From contig PGYD01000003.1 in assembly GCA_002839495.1 (NCBI GenBank), positions 1 through 58,675 on the forward strand: 58,675 nucleotides of DNA, read 5' to 3'. The position numbers and the translations under genes were made by a program. Source of the stretch: Planctomycetes bacterium HGW-Planctomycetes-1 (GTDB taxonomy: Bacteria; Planctomycetota; Phycisphaerae; Sedimentisphaerales; UBA12454). Below, one piece after another: positions 18,447 to 28,238 of this stretch; within the stretch, counting starts at the first letter, position 1, and each line of letters opens with the position of its first letter. The notes below the pieces were generated by a model. The model searched no databases. It worked only from the letters and a program-made list of their open reading frames with translations, and was not told the origin of the DNA.

Positions 18447-20255
18447 ATGGCAAATTTCTACAAAGATAACGACGATATTCAGTTTTTATTCAGGCATATG
18501 GATATGGCGGGCGCTGCCAATCTTATAGAAGAGGGCTTCAAGTTCGCGAAGGACTTCGATTACGCCCCCGCGGATGCCGCAGAGGCAATCGAAAATTATG
18601 ACCTTGTGCTCGATTCGATAGGCAAACTCAGCGGCGACTTTATTGCTCCGCGCAGCGAAGATATCGACAGACAGGGAAGCACTCTTAATGAAGACGGCAC
18701 TGTCAGCTATGCCGACGGCATAAAGGAATCGCTCGATATGCTCGCCAAGGCACACGTTATGGGCTCCACTTTGCCGCATAGATTCGGCGGACTGAATTTT
18801 CCAAACCTTGCCCACTCAATCTCCATCGAAATAGTTTCTCGTGCTGATGCTTCGTTAATGAATCTTTTCGGTCTTCAGGGTATAGCCGAGACGATTAACG
18901 CGTTCGCATCGGAAGAAATAAAACAGAAATACCTGCACGATTTTGCGGCAGGAAAAATAACCGGCGCAATGGTTCTGACCGAACCGGACGCAGGAAGCGA
19001 CCTGCAAAGCTGTAAATTAAGGGCTTTTCAGGATGACAGCGGCAACTGGTACCTGCACGGCGTAAAACGCTTTATAACCAACGGCTGCGGCGAAGTGCTG
19101 CTGGTTCTTTCCAGAAGCGAGCCGGACAGAAGCGGCGGACTCGGCTTGAGTTTGTTTGTCTGCGACAGAGGCCCAACGGTTCATGTTCGCAGAATTGAAG
19201 ACAAACTCGGTATTCACGGTTCGCCCACCTGCGAATTGTTCTTCGATAATACGCCCTGCGAACTGATTGGCGAAAGAAAACGCGGACTTGCTCCTTATGT
19301 TATGACTCTTATGAATGGAGCGAGGCTTGGCATATCGGCTCAAGGACTCGGAATCGGAGAGGCCGCTTTCAGGGTTGCCAGAGATTACGCCGCCAGCAGG
19401 AAGCAGTTCGGCGGGCCGATTGAAAAACTGCCCGCGGTTCGCGATATGGTTATAGATATGAAAATCGACGTCGAAGCCTCTCGTGCGCTTCTTTACGAAA
19501 CAAACAGAGTGGTCGATTACGATGTCGGATATACGAAAAAGCTCGAATTCGACCCGCCTGCGGACAAAGAAGAGCTTAAAAAACTCAAAGAGGTTTCCAG
19601 ACGATACGGACGATACGCGGGAATGCTTACGCCGATGACGAAGTATTTGAGCTCGGAGATGTGCAATAGGGTCGCGTATAATTCGATACAGGTTCTCGGC
19701 GGCAGCGGATTTATGCGGGATTATCCGTGCGAAAGATACGCCAGAGACGCAAGAATTACGACGATATACGAAGGTACGAGCCAACTGCAGGTTGTTGCTG
19801 CCGTCAGGGGCGTTTGCAGCGGAACGGCAGAAAAATATTTTGAAGAACTCGCGGCAGGACACTACGAGCCGCAGGTTAAAGACCTGCTGGATATTCTTAA
19901 ACAAAACACAGAGATTCTGCTCAAGGCGGCGGCTTTCGTAAAGGAAACAGGCGCAGATTATATGGACCTTTGCGGCAGGGCGCTTGTGGATTCGGCGATT
20001 TATATTATTTGCGGCTATTTATTCTGCGGACAGGCGAGCAGTAAATTCGATATGGAAGTTGACACTGCCGACGGCAAGAACAATGGTAAGCCGCAGAAAG
20101 TAAGTATGAAAAAACGCAAGGGAATGCTTGCCAGAAGATATATAACGAAAAATTCGCCGCTGATAAAGTCGCTTGTCGATATGATACACAGCGGCGATAA
20201 ATCGACGTTCGAACAATACGAGACTCTTGCAGGACCGGTACCACAGGAGAAATAA
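18447..20255 (+). CDS. Acyl-CoA dehydrogenase
   Basis: GAMVLTEPDAGSDLQSCKLRA, RKQFGGPIEKLPAVRDM, QVLGGSGFMRDYPCERYARDARITTIYEGTSQLQ. Confidence 0.95.
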   Translation: MANFYKDNDDIQFLFRHMDMAGAANLIEEGFKFAKDFDYAPADAAEAIENYDLVLDSIGKLSGDFIAPRSEDIDRQGSTLNEDGTVSYADGIKESLDMLAKAHVMGSTLPHRFGGLNFPNLAHSISIEIVSRADASLMNLFGLQGIAETINAFASEEIKQKYLHDFAAGKITGAMVLTEPDAGSDLQSCKLRAFQDDSGNWYLHGVKRFITNGCGEVLLVLSRSEPDRSGGLGLSLFVCDRGPTVHVRRIEDKLGIHGSPTCELFFDNTPCELIGERKRGLAPYVMTLMNGARLGISAQGLGIGEAAFRVARDYAASRKQFGGPIEKLPAVRDMVIDMKIDVEASRALLYETNRVVDYDVGYTKKLEFDPPADKEELKKLKEVSRRYGRYAGMLTPMTKYLSSEMCNRVAYNSIQVLGGSGFMRDYPCERYARDARITTIYEGTSQLQVVAAVRGVCSGTAEKYFEELAAGHYEPQVKDLLDILKQNTEILLKAAAFVKETGADYMDLCGRALVDSAIYIICGYLFCGQASSKFDMEVDTADGKNNGKPQKVSMKKRKGMLARRYITKNSPLIKSLVDMIHSGDKSTFEQYETLAGPVPQEK

Positions 20256-20260
20256 CAAGG

Positions 20261-20944
20261 GTGTTAAAGGCCGTAATATTCGACTTTGACGGAGTGATTT
20301 CGGATTCCGAACCGTGTCATTTCGCGGCCGCAAACGAAGTGCTTAAGGATTTTGGCGCTCAAATCAGCAAAGAGGAGTATTACGCCGAGTATCTGGGTTT
20401 TACGGATTACGAACTTTTCGAAGCCGTCAGAGACAAAAGCAAAGCGGATTACAAAGACGTTTCCATCGACCGGCTCGTCGAAAAAAAAGCAGCCGCTTTT
20501 GAAAAACTTATCAAACAAATCGACCATCTGATTGACGGTGTTCCGGAACTGATTGAACAGCTTAAAAATAACAAGATAAAAGTCGCTATTAATTCCGGCG
20601 CCTGTCTTGCTGATATAAAAATTATGCTCGCCGGCTCATCTATTGAGAAATCTTTCGATGTTATTGTTTCCGCCGATGATGTTGAGCGAGGCAAACCCGA
20701 CCCCCAGGGCTATCTTATGGCCATTGAAAAACTTAATGTAGTTTTTGATTCGATGATTCAGGCCGGCCAATGTGTGGTTATCGAGGATTCACGATGGGGG
20801 ATTATTTCCGCCAAAAAAGCGGGGATGAAGGTAATTGCCGTAACCAACAGCTATCCTGCCGATGAATTAAACGAAGCGGATTTGGTGGTAGATTCCGTCA
20901 GGCAGCTTAAAATCGGCGATTTGCAAAAGTTGTGTTCGGCTTAA
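20261..20944 (+). CDS. HAD family hydrolase (beta-phosphoglucomutase-like)
   Basis: KAVIFDFDGVISDSEPCHFAA, VSADDVERGKPDPQGYL, VVIEDSRWGIISAKKAGMKVIAVTN; GTG start. Confidence 0.9.
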   Translation: MLKAVIFDFDGVISDSEPCHFAAANEVLKDFGAQISKEEYYAEYLGFTDYELFEAVRDKSKADYKDVSIDRLVEKKAAAFEKLIKQIDHLIDGVPELIEQLKNNKIKVAINSGACLADIKIMLAGSSIEKSFDVIVSADDVERGKPDPQGYLMAIEKLNVVFDSMIQAGQCVVIEDSRWGIISAKKAGMKVIAVTNSYPADELNEADLVVDSVRQLKIGDLQKLCSA

Positions 20945-21522
20945 AAAACCCGCAATTTTTCGATGATATAATCGATGATTTCGTTATCCGCATTAGTGTC
21001 AAAAACCGTCTTTGTCCAGATATTTCCAATCAATATGCTGACGACTAAATCGGTCTGCTGCTGGGCGGAAAACTTATTGCCTATCAGTTTCAAATCCCTG
21101 CACTGGATTATCAACTGGCGGTATTGGTCTATATACCATTGCCAGAAGCCGTCTAATTTTTGTTTTATCGGGGATTTTAAAAGATGCCCCTGCGTGCTGA
21201 TATGTAATATAAGTTTGCAGTTTACCCACTGGCCGGAACAGTTTAATTCGAGAATTTGTCCGATTACGTTTTTCAGCTTTTCGAGAGGGTCGGCATCTTT
21301 CGGCAGGGACTCGAATATATTTTGATAATCTTTTTGTATATCGTCTATTATTTCGGTACAGATAGCCTCTTTGCTTTTGAAGTAATGATAAAACGCTCCT
21401 TTCGTTATCCCAACCGCAGTGATTATGTCGTCGATGGTCGCTTCGCTGTAGCCGTGGGTGCTGAACAGGTTTTTCGCCGCGTCGATGATTTTCTGTCTCG
21501 TAGTTATTTTTTCAGCGGTCAT
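20941..21522 (-). CDS. TetR family transcriptional regulator
   Basis: TTRQKIIDAAKNLFSTHGYSEATIDDIITAVGITKGAFYHYFKSKEAI. Confidence 0.93.
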   Translation of the reverse strand: MTAEKITTRQKIIDAAKNLFSTHGYSEATIDDIITAVGITKGAFYHYFKSKEAICTEIIDDIQKDYQNIFESLPKDADPLEKLKNVIGQILELNCSGQWVNCKLILHISTQGHLLKSPIKQKLDGFWQWYIDQYRQLIIQCRDLKLIGNKFSAQQQTDLVVSILIGNIWTKTVFDTNADNEIIDYIIEKLRVF

Positions 21523-22568
21523 TTCGGCAAATCCTGCAGAGAATGCTTGATAGCTTCTAAAAGCGTATCTTTATTTTTATCAATCCAGGAGCATTTTCGC
21601 TGAATCATTTTCAGGAAGTCGCCGCCGGAGAGATTTATAAAAAAACCTGTTGCCGCTATCGGCAGAACCGCCTCTGCTATAAGAGTTTCAATCATCAAAT
21701 CCGGCAGGGTTTCGAGCAGCTTTTCTTCGGGCATATTTACTTCGCAGTAGCCGCAGATAAAGTGGACCAGTTTTGACTGGTCGAGATAATCAGGCCAATC
21801 AGCAGGGTTGGGTCTTCCGCCTACGATTGAAAACTGCAAAGCTCCATTGGCGATGTCCGTTATGGCCGGCGCGATTTTGAGCGAATCGTAATCGAGAACG
21901 GCGACGATTTTCCCGCCGCTAAAGAGCATATTGCCGGGATGCCAGTCTCCGTGAATAATCTGGCTCGGCCAGTTGTCGAAGCCGTACTGGTTTATATTTA
22001 CACTTGAGTTATTATACATTGTCATCAGCAGTTCCACGGTTTTGCGGAAGCCCTGTTTGGTTTCGCCGTTTTTCTCGGCGCTGATTTTCTTCAGATGGCT
22101 TCTTACAGAACGGCAATCGTGAAAGCTGCCTTTAAGCGGCACGGATTGATACGAAAAATTTTGCAAAAAGCTGTGGAATTTCGCCAGCTTGGCGCCGGCG
22201 TCCACGACAGCTTCCATTTTGCCTTCAAAACGCGCCCCGTTCGTAAATTCGAAAAGCTCGTAAATATGACCTTCGAGTTCGAGAAAAGTATTTTTTTCGT
22301 CCTTGGCGGGGATAAGACGCGGAACCGGAAAATTTTTATCTTTAAGGTAGTTCTGTACCGCGTGGGCGAATGCGACACGGTAGTGGTCGTCTTTGCCTTT
22401 TGCCCGTCTTTTGAGCAGATATTTGCCGGTGTCGGAAACGACAATCTGTTTCGGCGCGCGTCTATTGCCCGATACGAGCGGCTTTATGTGCTGGATAATG
22501 CCGATATCGTAATGGCTCAGGACAAGAGCAAGCTCCTGCGATGTAAAATGTGCGCCTCCTTTTGACAT
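21519..22568 (-). CDS. Aminoglycoside phosphotransferase-fold (APH/CotS-like) protein
   Basis: QIIHGDWHPGNMLFSGGKIVAVLDYDSLKIAPAITDIANG; start set at MSKGGAHF (22568). Confidence 0.85.
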   Translation of the reverse strand: MSKGGAHFTSQELALVLSHYDIGIIQHIKPLVSGNRRAPKQIVVSDTGKYLLKRRAKGKDDHYRVAFAHAVQNYLKDKNFPVPRLIPAKDEKNTFLELEGHIYELFEFTNGARFEGKMEAVVDAGAKLAKFHSFLQNFSYQSVPLKGSFHDCRSVRSHLKKISAEKNGETKQGFRKTVELLMTMYNNSSVNINQYGFDNWPSQIIHGDWHPGNMLFSGGKIVAVLDYDSLKIAPAITDIANGALQFSIVGGRPNPADWPDYLDQSKLVHFICGYCEVNMPEEKLLETLPDLMIETLIAEAVLPIAATGFFINLSGGDFLKMIQRKCSWIDKNKDTLLEAIKHSLQDLPK

Positions 22569-22649
22569 AATAACTCCGCAAAAGACCAAAAACAGTAATA
22601 TAATGGGCAAAAACGGCTAATTAGTCAATGCAAAATACGGGAAAGGGGG

Positions 22650-23888
22650 TTATTTTGAGGCGAAAAGAAAGACAACCAGCAGCACAAGAACCGCTATTAC
22701 CGAGCTGAGAATAACGACCAGTACCTTGTACCTGCTTATCAGGGCCTCATCGTGGTAAACATTTACCTGTGTATCGATGAATTGGCCGTCCTGAAGGTCC
22801 TGCAGGTCGTCGAGATTGAATTTTCTTCTTGCCCTTAAAGGAGGCTCTCCCCTGCGAACAGCGTTAAGGTCTGCCAGCAGTTCTTCAGCGGACGGATACC
22901 TGTCTTCTTTCTTTTTTGCCATCATCATTTCGATGACTTCCGATATTCCCGCCGAGAGCGATGTGTTGATATGGTCCGGCGGGATAAGCGGCTCTCTTAA
23001 ATGTTTTTTCATTACTTCCGAAGGAGTCGAGGCCTCGAACGGTACCCTTCCGGTAACCATATTATAAAAAGTGGCTCCGAGTGAATAAATATCGCCTCGG
23101 GCATCAAGGTCCATTTCACCCCTGATTTGTTCGGGAGAAATATAATAAGGCGTGCCGAAAGCCTTTCCGGCTTCGCTCTTAGCCATCTCTATATCAGATG
23201 CGTCGCGGGCAAGACCGAGGTCTGCGAGCTTTACGATGCCGGCGGGATTAATCATTATGTTCTTCGGCTTAACATCTCTGTGAATCAGTCCTCGTGCGTG
23301 GGCGTGGGCAAGGGCGTTGGCGACCTGTGTTATGACATCTATCGCTTCCTGTTCGGAAAAGATTTTGCCTTTGGAAATGTCCTCATAAAGAGTTTTGCCC
23401 TCGACATATTCCATTACAAAGTAATGATAACCGCCCGCTTCGCCTACGTCATAAGCCCCCACGATATTATTATGATTTAATTTGGCCGCCGCTTTACCTT
23501 CCTTATAGAACCTTTTGACATAATCCTGATTTTCGCTGAATCTGCGGGGCAGAATCTTTATCGCTACGATACGGTCGAGGCTGAGCTGTCTTGCCTTGTA
23601 AACGATAGCCATCGCGCCGGCGCCGAGTTTACCGAGGATTTTATAGCCGGGGATTTGTTCCGCTACGTCCTTGGTTTCTCTCGTACTTTCCTTACTGACC
23701 TGCTTTAATCTTTTTGCTTGGTTAGGAGTGATGAAACGGTTGGATATTAAAAGCTGTTCGAGTGTAATCGGCTCGTCCTTGGGACGGTCCTTGATTTGTT
23801 TTTTGCAATATGCCAGTTCCTCTTCGGTGCAGTATCCCTGGTCGATAACCATCTTGCCAAAAATCGAATCGTAATTCGTTTCGCTCAT
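22650..23888 (-). CDS. Serine/threonine protein kinase with C-terminal TM segment
   Basis: LGAGAMAIVYKARQ, LIHRDVKPKNIM, LADLGLARD, GTPYYISPEQIRGE; hydrophobic C-terminus. Confidence 0.95.
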   Translation of the reverse strand: MSETNYDSIFGKMVIDQGYCTEEELAYCKKQIKDRPKDEPITLEQLLISNRFITPNQAKRLKQVSKESTRETKDVAEQIPGYKILGKLGAGAMAIVYKARQLSLDRIVAIKILPRRFSENQDYVKRFYKEGKAAAKLNHNNIVGAYDVGEAGGYHYFVMEYVEGKTLYEDISKGKIFSEQEAIDVITQVANALAHAHARGLIHRDVKPKNIMINPAGIVKLADLGLARDASDIEMAKSEAGKAFGTPYYISPEQIRGEMDLDARGDIYSLGATFYNMVTGRVPFEASTPSEVMKKHLREPLIPPDHINTSLSAGISEVIEMMMAKKKEDRYPSAEELLADLNAVRRGEPPLRARRKFNLDDLQDLQDGQFIDTQVNVYHDEALISRYKVLVVILSSVIAVLVLLVVFLFASK

Positions 23889-23905
23889 TACACTTCCATT
23901 TGCTC

Positions 23906-24922
23906 TTATGTATAGCAGTCTTCTGGACCAATTATCTTAAGACATTGGCCTTTGTCAAAGAAAAATTGCCGTAAATCCGTACATAAATGACACTTACCAG
24001 AATATAATCGGCTTTTTTCGTATCCTTGTTTAACAGCTTTTTCGAGCAGGCCGGCAGGGCCCTCATTAAATAATACGCTCAAAAACTCTTCTTTGGCCGG
24101 GTCAAAATCAAGCCATACCTGCTCCAGAGGCTTTTCGTTGATATTTCCAATGATTATTCCGCTGCATACCCCGCTGAAAATATTGCCGTAAGGGTCAATA
24201 TGAATGCCCTTAGAGCCCAGAAAGGAGTTTTTGCAGTTTTTTGGGGCTATTTCTTCAAATTCTTTGTTTGCAAGCGCTTGCGCAAGTTTTCCCGCCGCCC
24301 GGCCGGTAAATCGGCAGGGATGTTCTTTAATAGAATTTATGAAAAATTCGGTCTTTTCTTCTTCACAAAGGTCTTTGACCGACAGGTCTTTTTGGAGGTA
24401 TTCCTGCCAGCGGACAAGCACCCTTTCGGGGCCGAGGATTTGACGGGCGGTTTCCGCCAGAAGTTTAACCCTGCCGTACTCGACAAATTCAGCGTGGAAA
24501 GGGTCATAGCTTATCTTCAGCTTTTTGACGTTATGAGTATCAAGAAATTTAAGCTTGTCGATAATGTCGGATTTATTGTCTGCCCATGAGCCGTTGGTTT
24601 CCACCATATCGACAGTGCCGAGGTTAAGATTCGCGGCTTTTTCGAGCAGTTCGGCAAGGTGCTGCCAGTATAAAAACGGCTCGCCGCCGGTAATGTGTAT
24701 TTTGGCGGATTCACCTGCGATGGCTTTTAAGCCCTTCCATGCGGCTATAGCGTTTTCGATGCTTATAAGGCCCGCCTTTTGAGGTTCGCATTTATAATAG
24801 CAAAAGCCGCAGGCGGCGGAGCATTTGTAGGTTAGCAATAGACCCAACGATGTCCAGAGTTTGAACTTGGGCATTTCGGGGCTCAAAGACCGGTTGTACG
24901 CATTGTCATTAAGGTCAAACAT
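23906..24922 (-). CDS. Radical SAM protein
   Basis: LLTYKCSAACGFCYYKC (CxxxCxxC), HITGGEPFLY, CHLCTDL C-terminal Cys cluster. Confidence 0.88.
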   Translation of the reverse strand: MFDLNDNAYNRSLSPEMPKFKLWTSLGLLLTYKCSAACGFCYYKCEPQKAGLISIENAIAAWKGLKAIAGESAKIHITGGEPFLYWQHLAELLEKAANLNLGTVDMVETNGSWADNKSDIIDKLKFLDTHNVKKLKISYDPFHAEFVEYGRVKLLAETARQILGPERVLVRWQEYLQKDLSVKDLCEEEKTEFFINSIKEHPCRFTGRAAGKLAQALANKEFEEIAPKNCKNSFLGSKGIHIDPYGNIFSGVCSGIIIGNINEKPLEQVWLDFDPAKEEFLSVLFNEGPAGLLEKAVKQGYEKSRLYSGKCHLCTDLRQFFFDKGQCLKIIGPEDCYT

Positions 24923-25232
24923 AAAACACTTGCGACAAATATAAGTCCCGGTGTCCGGTGGGCGGATGAAAATAAAGTGAAATATAAAATAATTGCAAAT
25001 TTTTTATGAAGCCCTGCTGCCCGCCGACGCCGTTTTTATAGGACACGCATAAATGGTACAAATCGGGCAGGAAAGTGCAACTATATAATGTAAAAATTTT
25101 ATCGGCCTGCCGATATATAGTATCCCGTGTTATGGGGCGTTAAAAACCGCCATTTTGGGGCTTAAAGAAAAATTACCCTTTGTTCCGATATTTAAATAGC
25201 GGAAAGATGATATAACATTTGGAGATGAAAAA

Positions 25233-25385
25233 ATGAGTAAGCGGGAAGTAATCGACTTTATCTGTCAAATCAACAAGAGCGCAAAACCTGAATTTCTTGC
25301 TCGTTTTTCGATTTCCGATTTAAGCAGCTATCTCGATAAACTGATGGAAATTGACACGCGGGAACTGCAGCTTGTAGAAACCTAA
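25233..25385 (+). CDS. Small hypothetical protein (50 aa), not in the ORF track
   Basis: MSKREVIDFICQINKSAKPEFLARFSISDLSSYLDKLMEIDTRELQLVET*; GGAG SD at 25221. Confidence 0.6.
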   Translation: MSKREVIDFICQINKSAKPEFLARFSISDLSSYLDKLMEIDTRELQLVET

Positions 25386-25451
25386 AATCATCGACAAAAA
25401 GCCGATTTTCTCTCTTCTAATTCAAGTCTTGTGCCTGAATCCACGCAAAGT

Positions 25452-26534
25452 TTATAACGAAACGGGTATTTTGTCTCCGCTGACCAGCTTTCCAATTTGA
25501 GCGGCAGAATTCAGCTTAAATTGTATCATTACCGGAACGCTATCGGCGGAAATGTAAAATACAAAGTCATACCATTTTTTGCCGCCGGAGAAATCTTTTG
25601 AGGTAAGATTAATCTCGTTGGTAAGATTTTGAATTTCGACAACATTTCCTTTCCTGATAAAACCGATAGGAAACGCCAATTCAGCGCTGCCTGTAAGGTC
25701 GTTTGCAGATTCATTGGCTTTACAGGACAGCCTTATCTGAGATGTTGTAAATGACATTGTTCCGCTTTCCGGCATTGCTCCACCGTCTTTTATGTTTCTG
25801 TTGCTTATTCCGGTTCGGACGATAACAATCTTTTTACCCGAAGGAGGACTCAACGGCTGATTATCCGAGGCGGATACGAGTTCAGCGGGGGCGAGCCATG
25901 CGGCCTTGACTTCAACAGCCTGATTTCCTGTGATAATCGTGTTGTTTTTATTTATTCCGATACGATTCAGATGTATTTCATTAATAAAATCAGGATGAAA
26001 TACCGCAAGACTCTTTTTCCCGCTAATCGAACCGCGGCTGAACCACGAAGCGAGAGAGGCAGTAAAGCCGTCGGCATTTAAAATCAGCCCTTTATCGGGT
26101 TGGGTCGGACGAAGATTCTTATTTTGCGGATTGAAGCGTCCATAAGGCAATTTTGTTCCTATCGGCATCAGTGCGGCGGCTATTAAAACGGCTCCCGCAA
26201 TGACAAGGCCGGTAAATATAGAGATAAAGGACCTTACAGCTATATCGGGGAAATCGCCGAAATGCACATTTTCCGGTGCCAGCTTTTCTGCCAGGACGTT
26301 TAGCAATAAGAAAACAAGAACAAAAATAACTATAAAAGTGCCGCCGAAGACCCATTCGCCGCCGTAGCCGTAACCGAGTATCAATCGTCCCGCCGTCTCG
26401 AAAAAGGACAAAGCTGCGGTCGAGCCGATAAGTGCGTTCATCAGGAGCGTAAATGATTTTATTGTCGAGCCTTTGACATAAATAAAGCCGACGGTTGCGA
26501 GTATTACCACTATTACGATAAGTTCTGCGAGCAT
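25452..26534 (-). CDS. CvpA-like multi-TM protein with large C-terminal domain
   Basis: N-terminal TM pattern LIVIVVILATVGFIYVKGSTIKSFTLLMNALIGS...; weak family call. Confidence 0.55.
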   Translation of the reverse strand: MLAELIVIVVILATVGFIYVKGSTIKSFTLLMNALIGSTAALSFFETAGRLILGYGYGGEWVFGGTFIVIFVLVFLLLNVLAEKLAPENVHFGDFPDIAVRSFISIFTGLVIAGAVLIAAALMPIGTKLPYGRFNPQNKNLRPTQPDKGLILNADGFTASLASWFSRGSISGKKSLAVFHPDFINEIHLNRIGINKNNTIITGNQAVEVKAAWLAPAELVSASDNQPLSPPSGKKIVIVRTGISNRNIKDGGAMPESGTMSFTTSQIRLSCKANESANDLTGSAELAFPIGFIRKGNVVEIQNLTNEINLTSKDFSGGKKWYDFVFYISADSVPVMIQFKLNSAAQIGKLVSGDKIPVSL

Positions 26535-26547
26535 ATTTTATAAACCT

Positions 26548-28206
26548 TTAACTTTTTGCCTGTGTTTTTTTAGCGCCTTCACGAGATGCCGAGAGGGTCT
26601 GGATGACTTCGTTCACGGAAGTTATGCCCTCAGCGACTTTTCTTATAGCCTGTTCCTGCAGATAAAGCATTCTTGCCCGTCTGAAGATACCTGCGATATC
26701 GTTCATACTTTTCGCCTGTTTTAGAAGTTGCTTTATCTGGTCGTCGAATATAATTGTTTCGAATACAGCCGTTCTGCCGTAAAAACCCGTACCCTGACAA
26801 TGCGGACAAAGAACGGGTTTGCCCCGCTTGTAGTGGGGCTCTCCGGGTTTGTAAAACGCGGTGATTTTGTCTGCCGGAATGTTATGTTTGCGAAGCAGTT
26901 CTTTGTTGGGCTCATAAGGCTGACGGCACTGTGCACATAGTTTTCTTACTAATCTTTGATTGCTTATGCCTATAACGCAATCGATAGCCGCATTCCTGTC
27001 TGCGACGAAGTTTATCCATTTGCTAATCGCTTCTACTGTACTTGTTGTCTCGAAAGTGGCGTAAACTATTTTGCCGTCTCTTGCGGCGGCGCAGGCAAGT
27101 TTTGCGACATTTTTTTCTTCACAATGCTCGACGCCCACAATATCCGGGCCGACCCGCAGTATCGACTGAAATTTTTTGGAGTAGGTTGTCGTCCCTGTAT
27201 CGCTGAGCGAAAAGGCGTTTTGCGTTATATTCGGCACTTCTCCGGCCGGGCGTTTTTCAAGGGTGTTGATATTATTCAAAAACGGGTCGTGATTTCGAAT
27301 AAGTGCATAAAACGTAGTGGTTACGCCGCTTTTTTTGGGGCCTGTTACAAGGAATACTCCGGTTGGGCCTTTGGCGACTGCTTTGAGTTTTTCAAGCTGG
27401 TCCGGCATTAGTCCCAAATCCGGCAGCATCTTAAAGCTGTATTCGGCCATAGATTTAAGTTTTACCTGCTCGCCGGCGGTTGTTCCTGCCGTCGTTACTT
27501 CCCAGACGAAGGTATTGCCGTCTTTTTGCACCGTGAATTTGCCCACTTGCGGTTTGCGGTGCTCTTCGATGTCGAGGTCGGCAAGGTTTTTCAGGTAACG
27601 AATAAAGTATTCGATTTCCTCCCTGCCTCTGGGCTGTTGTTTTGCCATAACGCCGTCGATTACATATTGAACGCTGTACTGCTGGTCGGCAGGCGTAAGC
27701 AGGACGTATTCCGCTCGTCGCCATATAGCATCATCGAAAAATTCCTGTGAAGTTTTATAGCCGAAAAATTCAGGGGTTTGGGTGTTCGGTACAGGAGCCT
27801 TGTTTTTGTTGGCAGTGATAAAAACAAGACCTTTTGTGATTTTTTTGACCTGTTTCTGCTCATTCACAAAGAGACTTTTAATATGACCTACCGTAAGTAT
27901 TTTATGATATACGTCAACGATGCTGTTTCTGTGTATGATATATACTATTGCGGTTGTGCCCACGGCGATTACGTACATCAGCAGGCCTATTATGAAAAGC
28001 GGTATGATAAGCCAGACAAGCAGACCTGCCGCACCTGCGGCAAAGACAGTAATAGTCCATTTTTGCACCATTGTTCTGACTTTAACTGCGTCCTTATTTA
28101 CCCATTTCAGCAGGGGCAGCCAGGCGAGAAATCCCAATACAAAAACGGCCAGTTTGACAGGTGAGACATAAAAGCCCATCTCAATCGTCGCTGTAATTGT
28201 CGGCAT
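26548..28206 (-). CDS. GspE/PilB-like secretion ATPase homologue, membrane-anchored, divergent Walker A
   Basis: N-terminal TM helices; FLVTGPKKSGVTTTFYALIRNHD; LCAQCRQPYEPNKE...CPHCQGTGFYGRTAVFE zinc motif typical of GspE. Confidence 0.8.
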   Translation of the reverse strand: MPTITATIEMGFYVSPVKLAVFVLGFLAWLPLLKWVNKDAVKVRTMVQKWTITVFAAGAAGLLVWLIIPLFIIGLLMYVIAVGTTAIVYIIHRNSIVDVYHKILTVGHIKSLFVNEQKQVKKITKGLVFITANKNKAPVPNTQTPEFFGYKTSQEFFDDAIWRRAEYVLLTPADQQYSVQYVIDGVMAKQQPRGREEIEYFIRYLKNLADLDIEEHRKPQVGKFTVQKDGNTFVWEVTTAGTTAGEQVKLKSMAEYSFKMLPDLGLMPDQLEKLKAVAKGPTGVFLVTGPKKSGVTTTFYALIRNHDPFLNNINTLEKRPAGEVPNITQNAFSLSDTGTTTYSKKFQSILRVGPDIVGVEHCEEKNVAKLACAAARDGKIVYATFETTSTVEAISKWINFVADRNAAIDCVIGISNQRLVRKLCAQCRQPYEPNKELLRKHNIPADKITAFYKPGEPHYKRGKPVLCPHCQGTGFYGRTAVFETIIFDDQIKQLLKQAKSMNDIAGIFRRARMLYLQEQAIRKVAEGITSVNEVIQTLSASREGAKKTQAKS

Positions 28207-28238
28207 CAGTTACTCCGATATTTTCCTTAAATATTATT

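Noticed and set aside
23906-25385. Radical SAM plus small ORF as a confident RiPP biosynthetic cluster
   Set aside because: The genes are divergent and 310 bp apart, the peptide lacks a typical core, and no transporter or protease is adjacent; kept only as a weak alternative.
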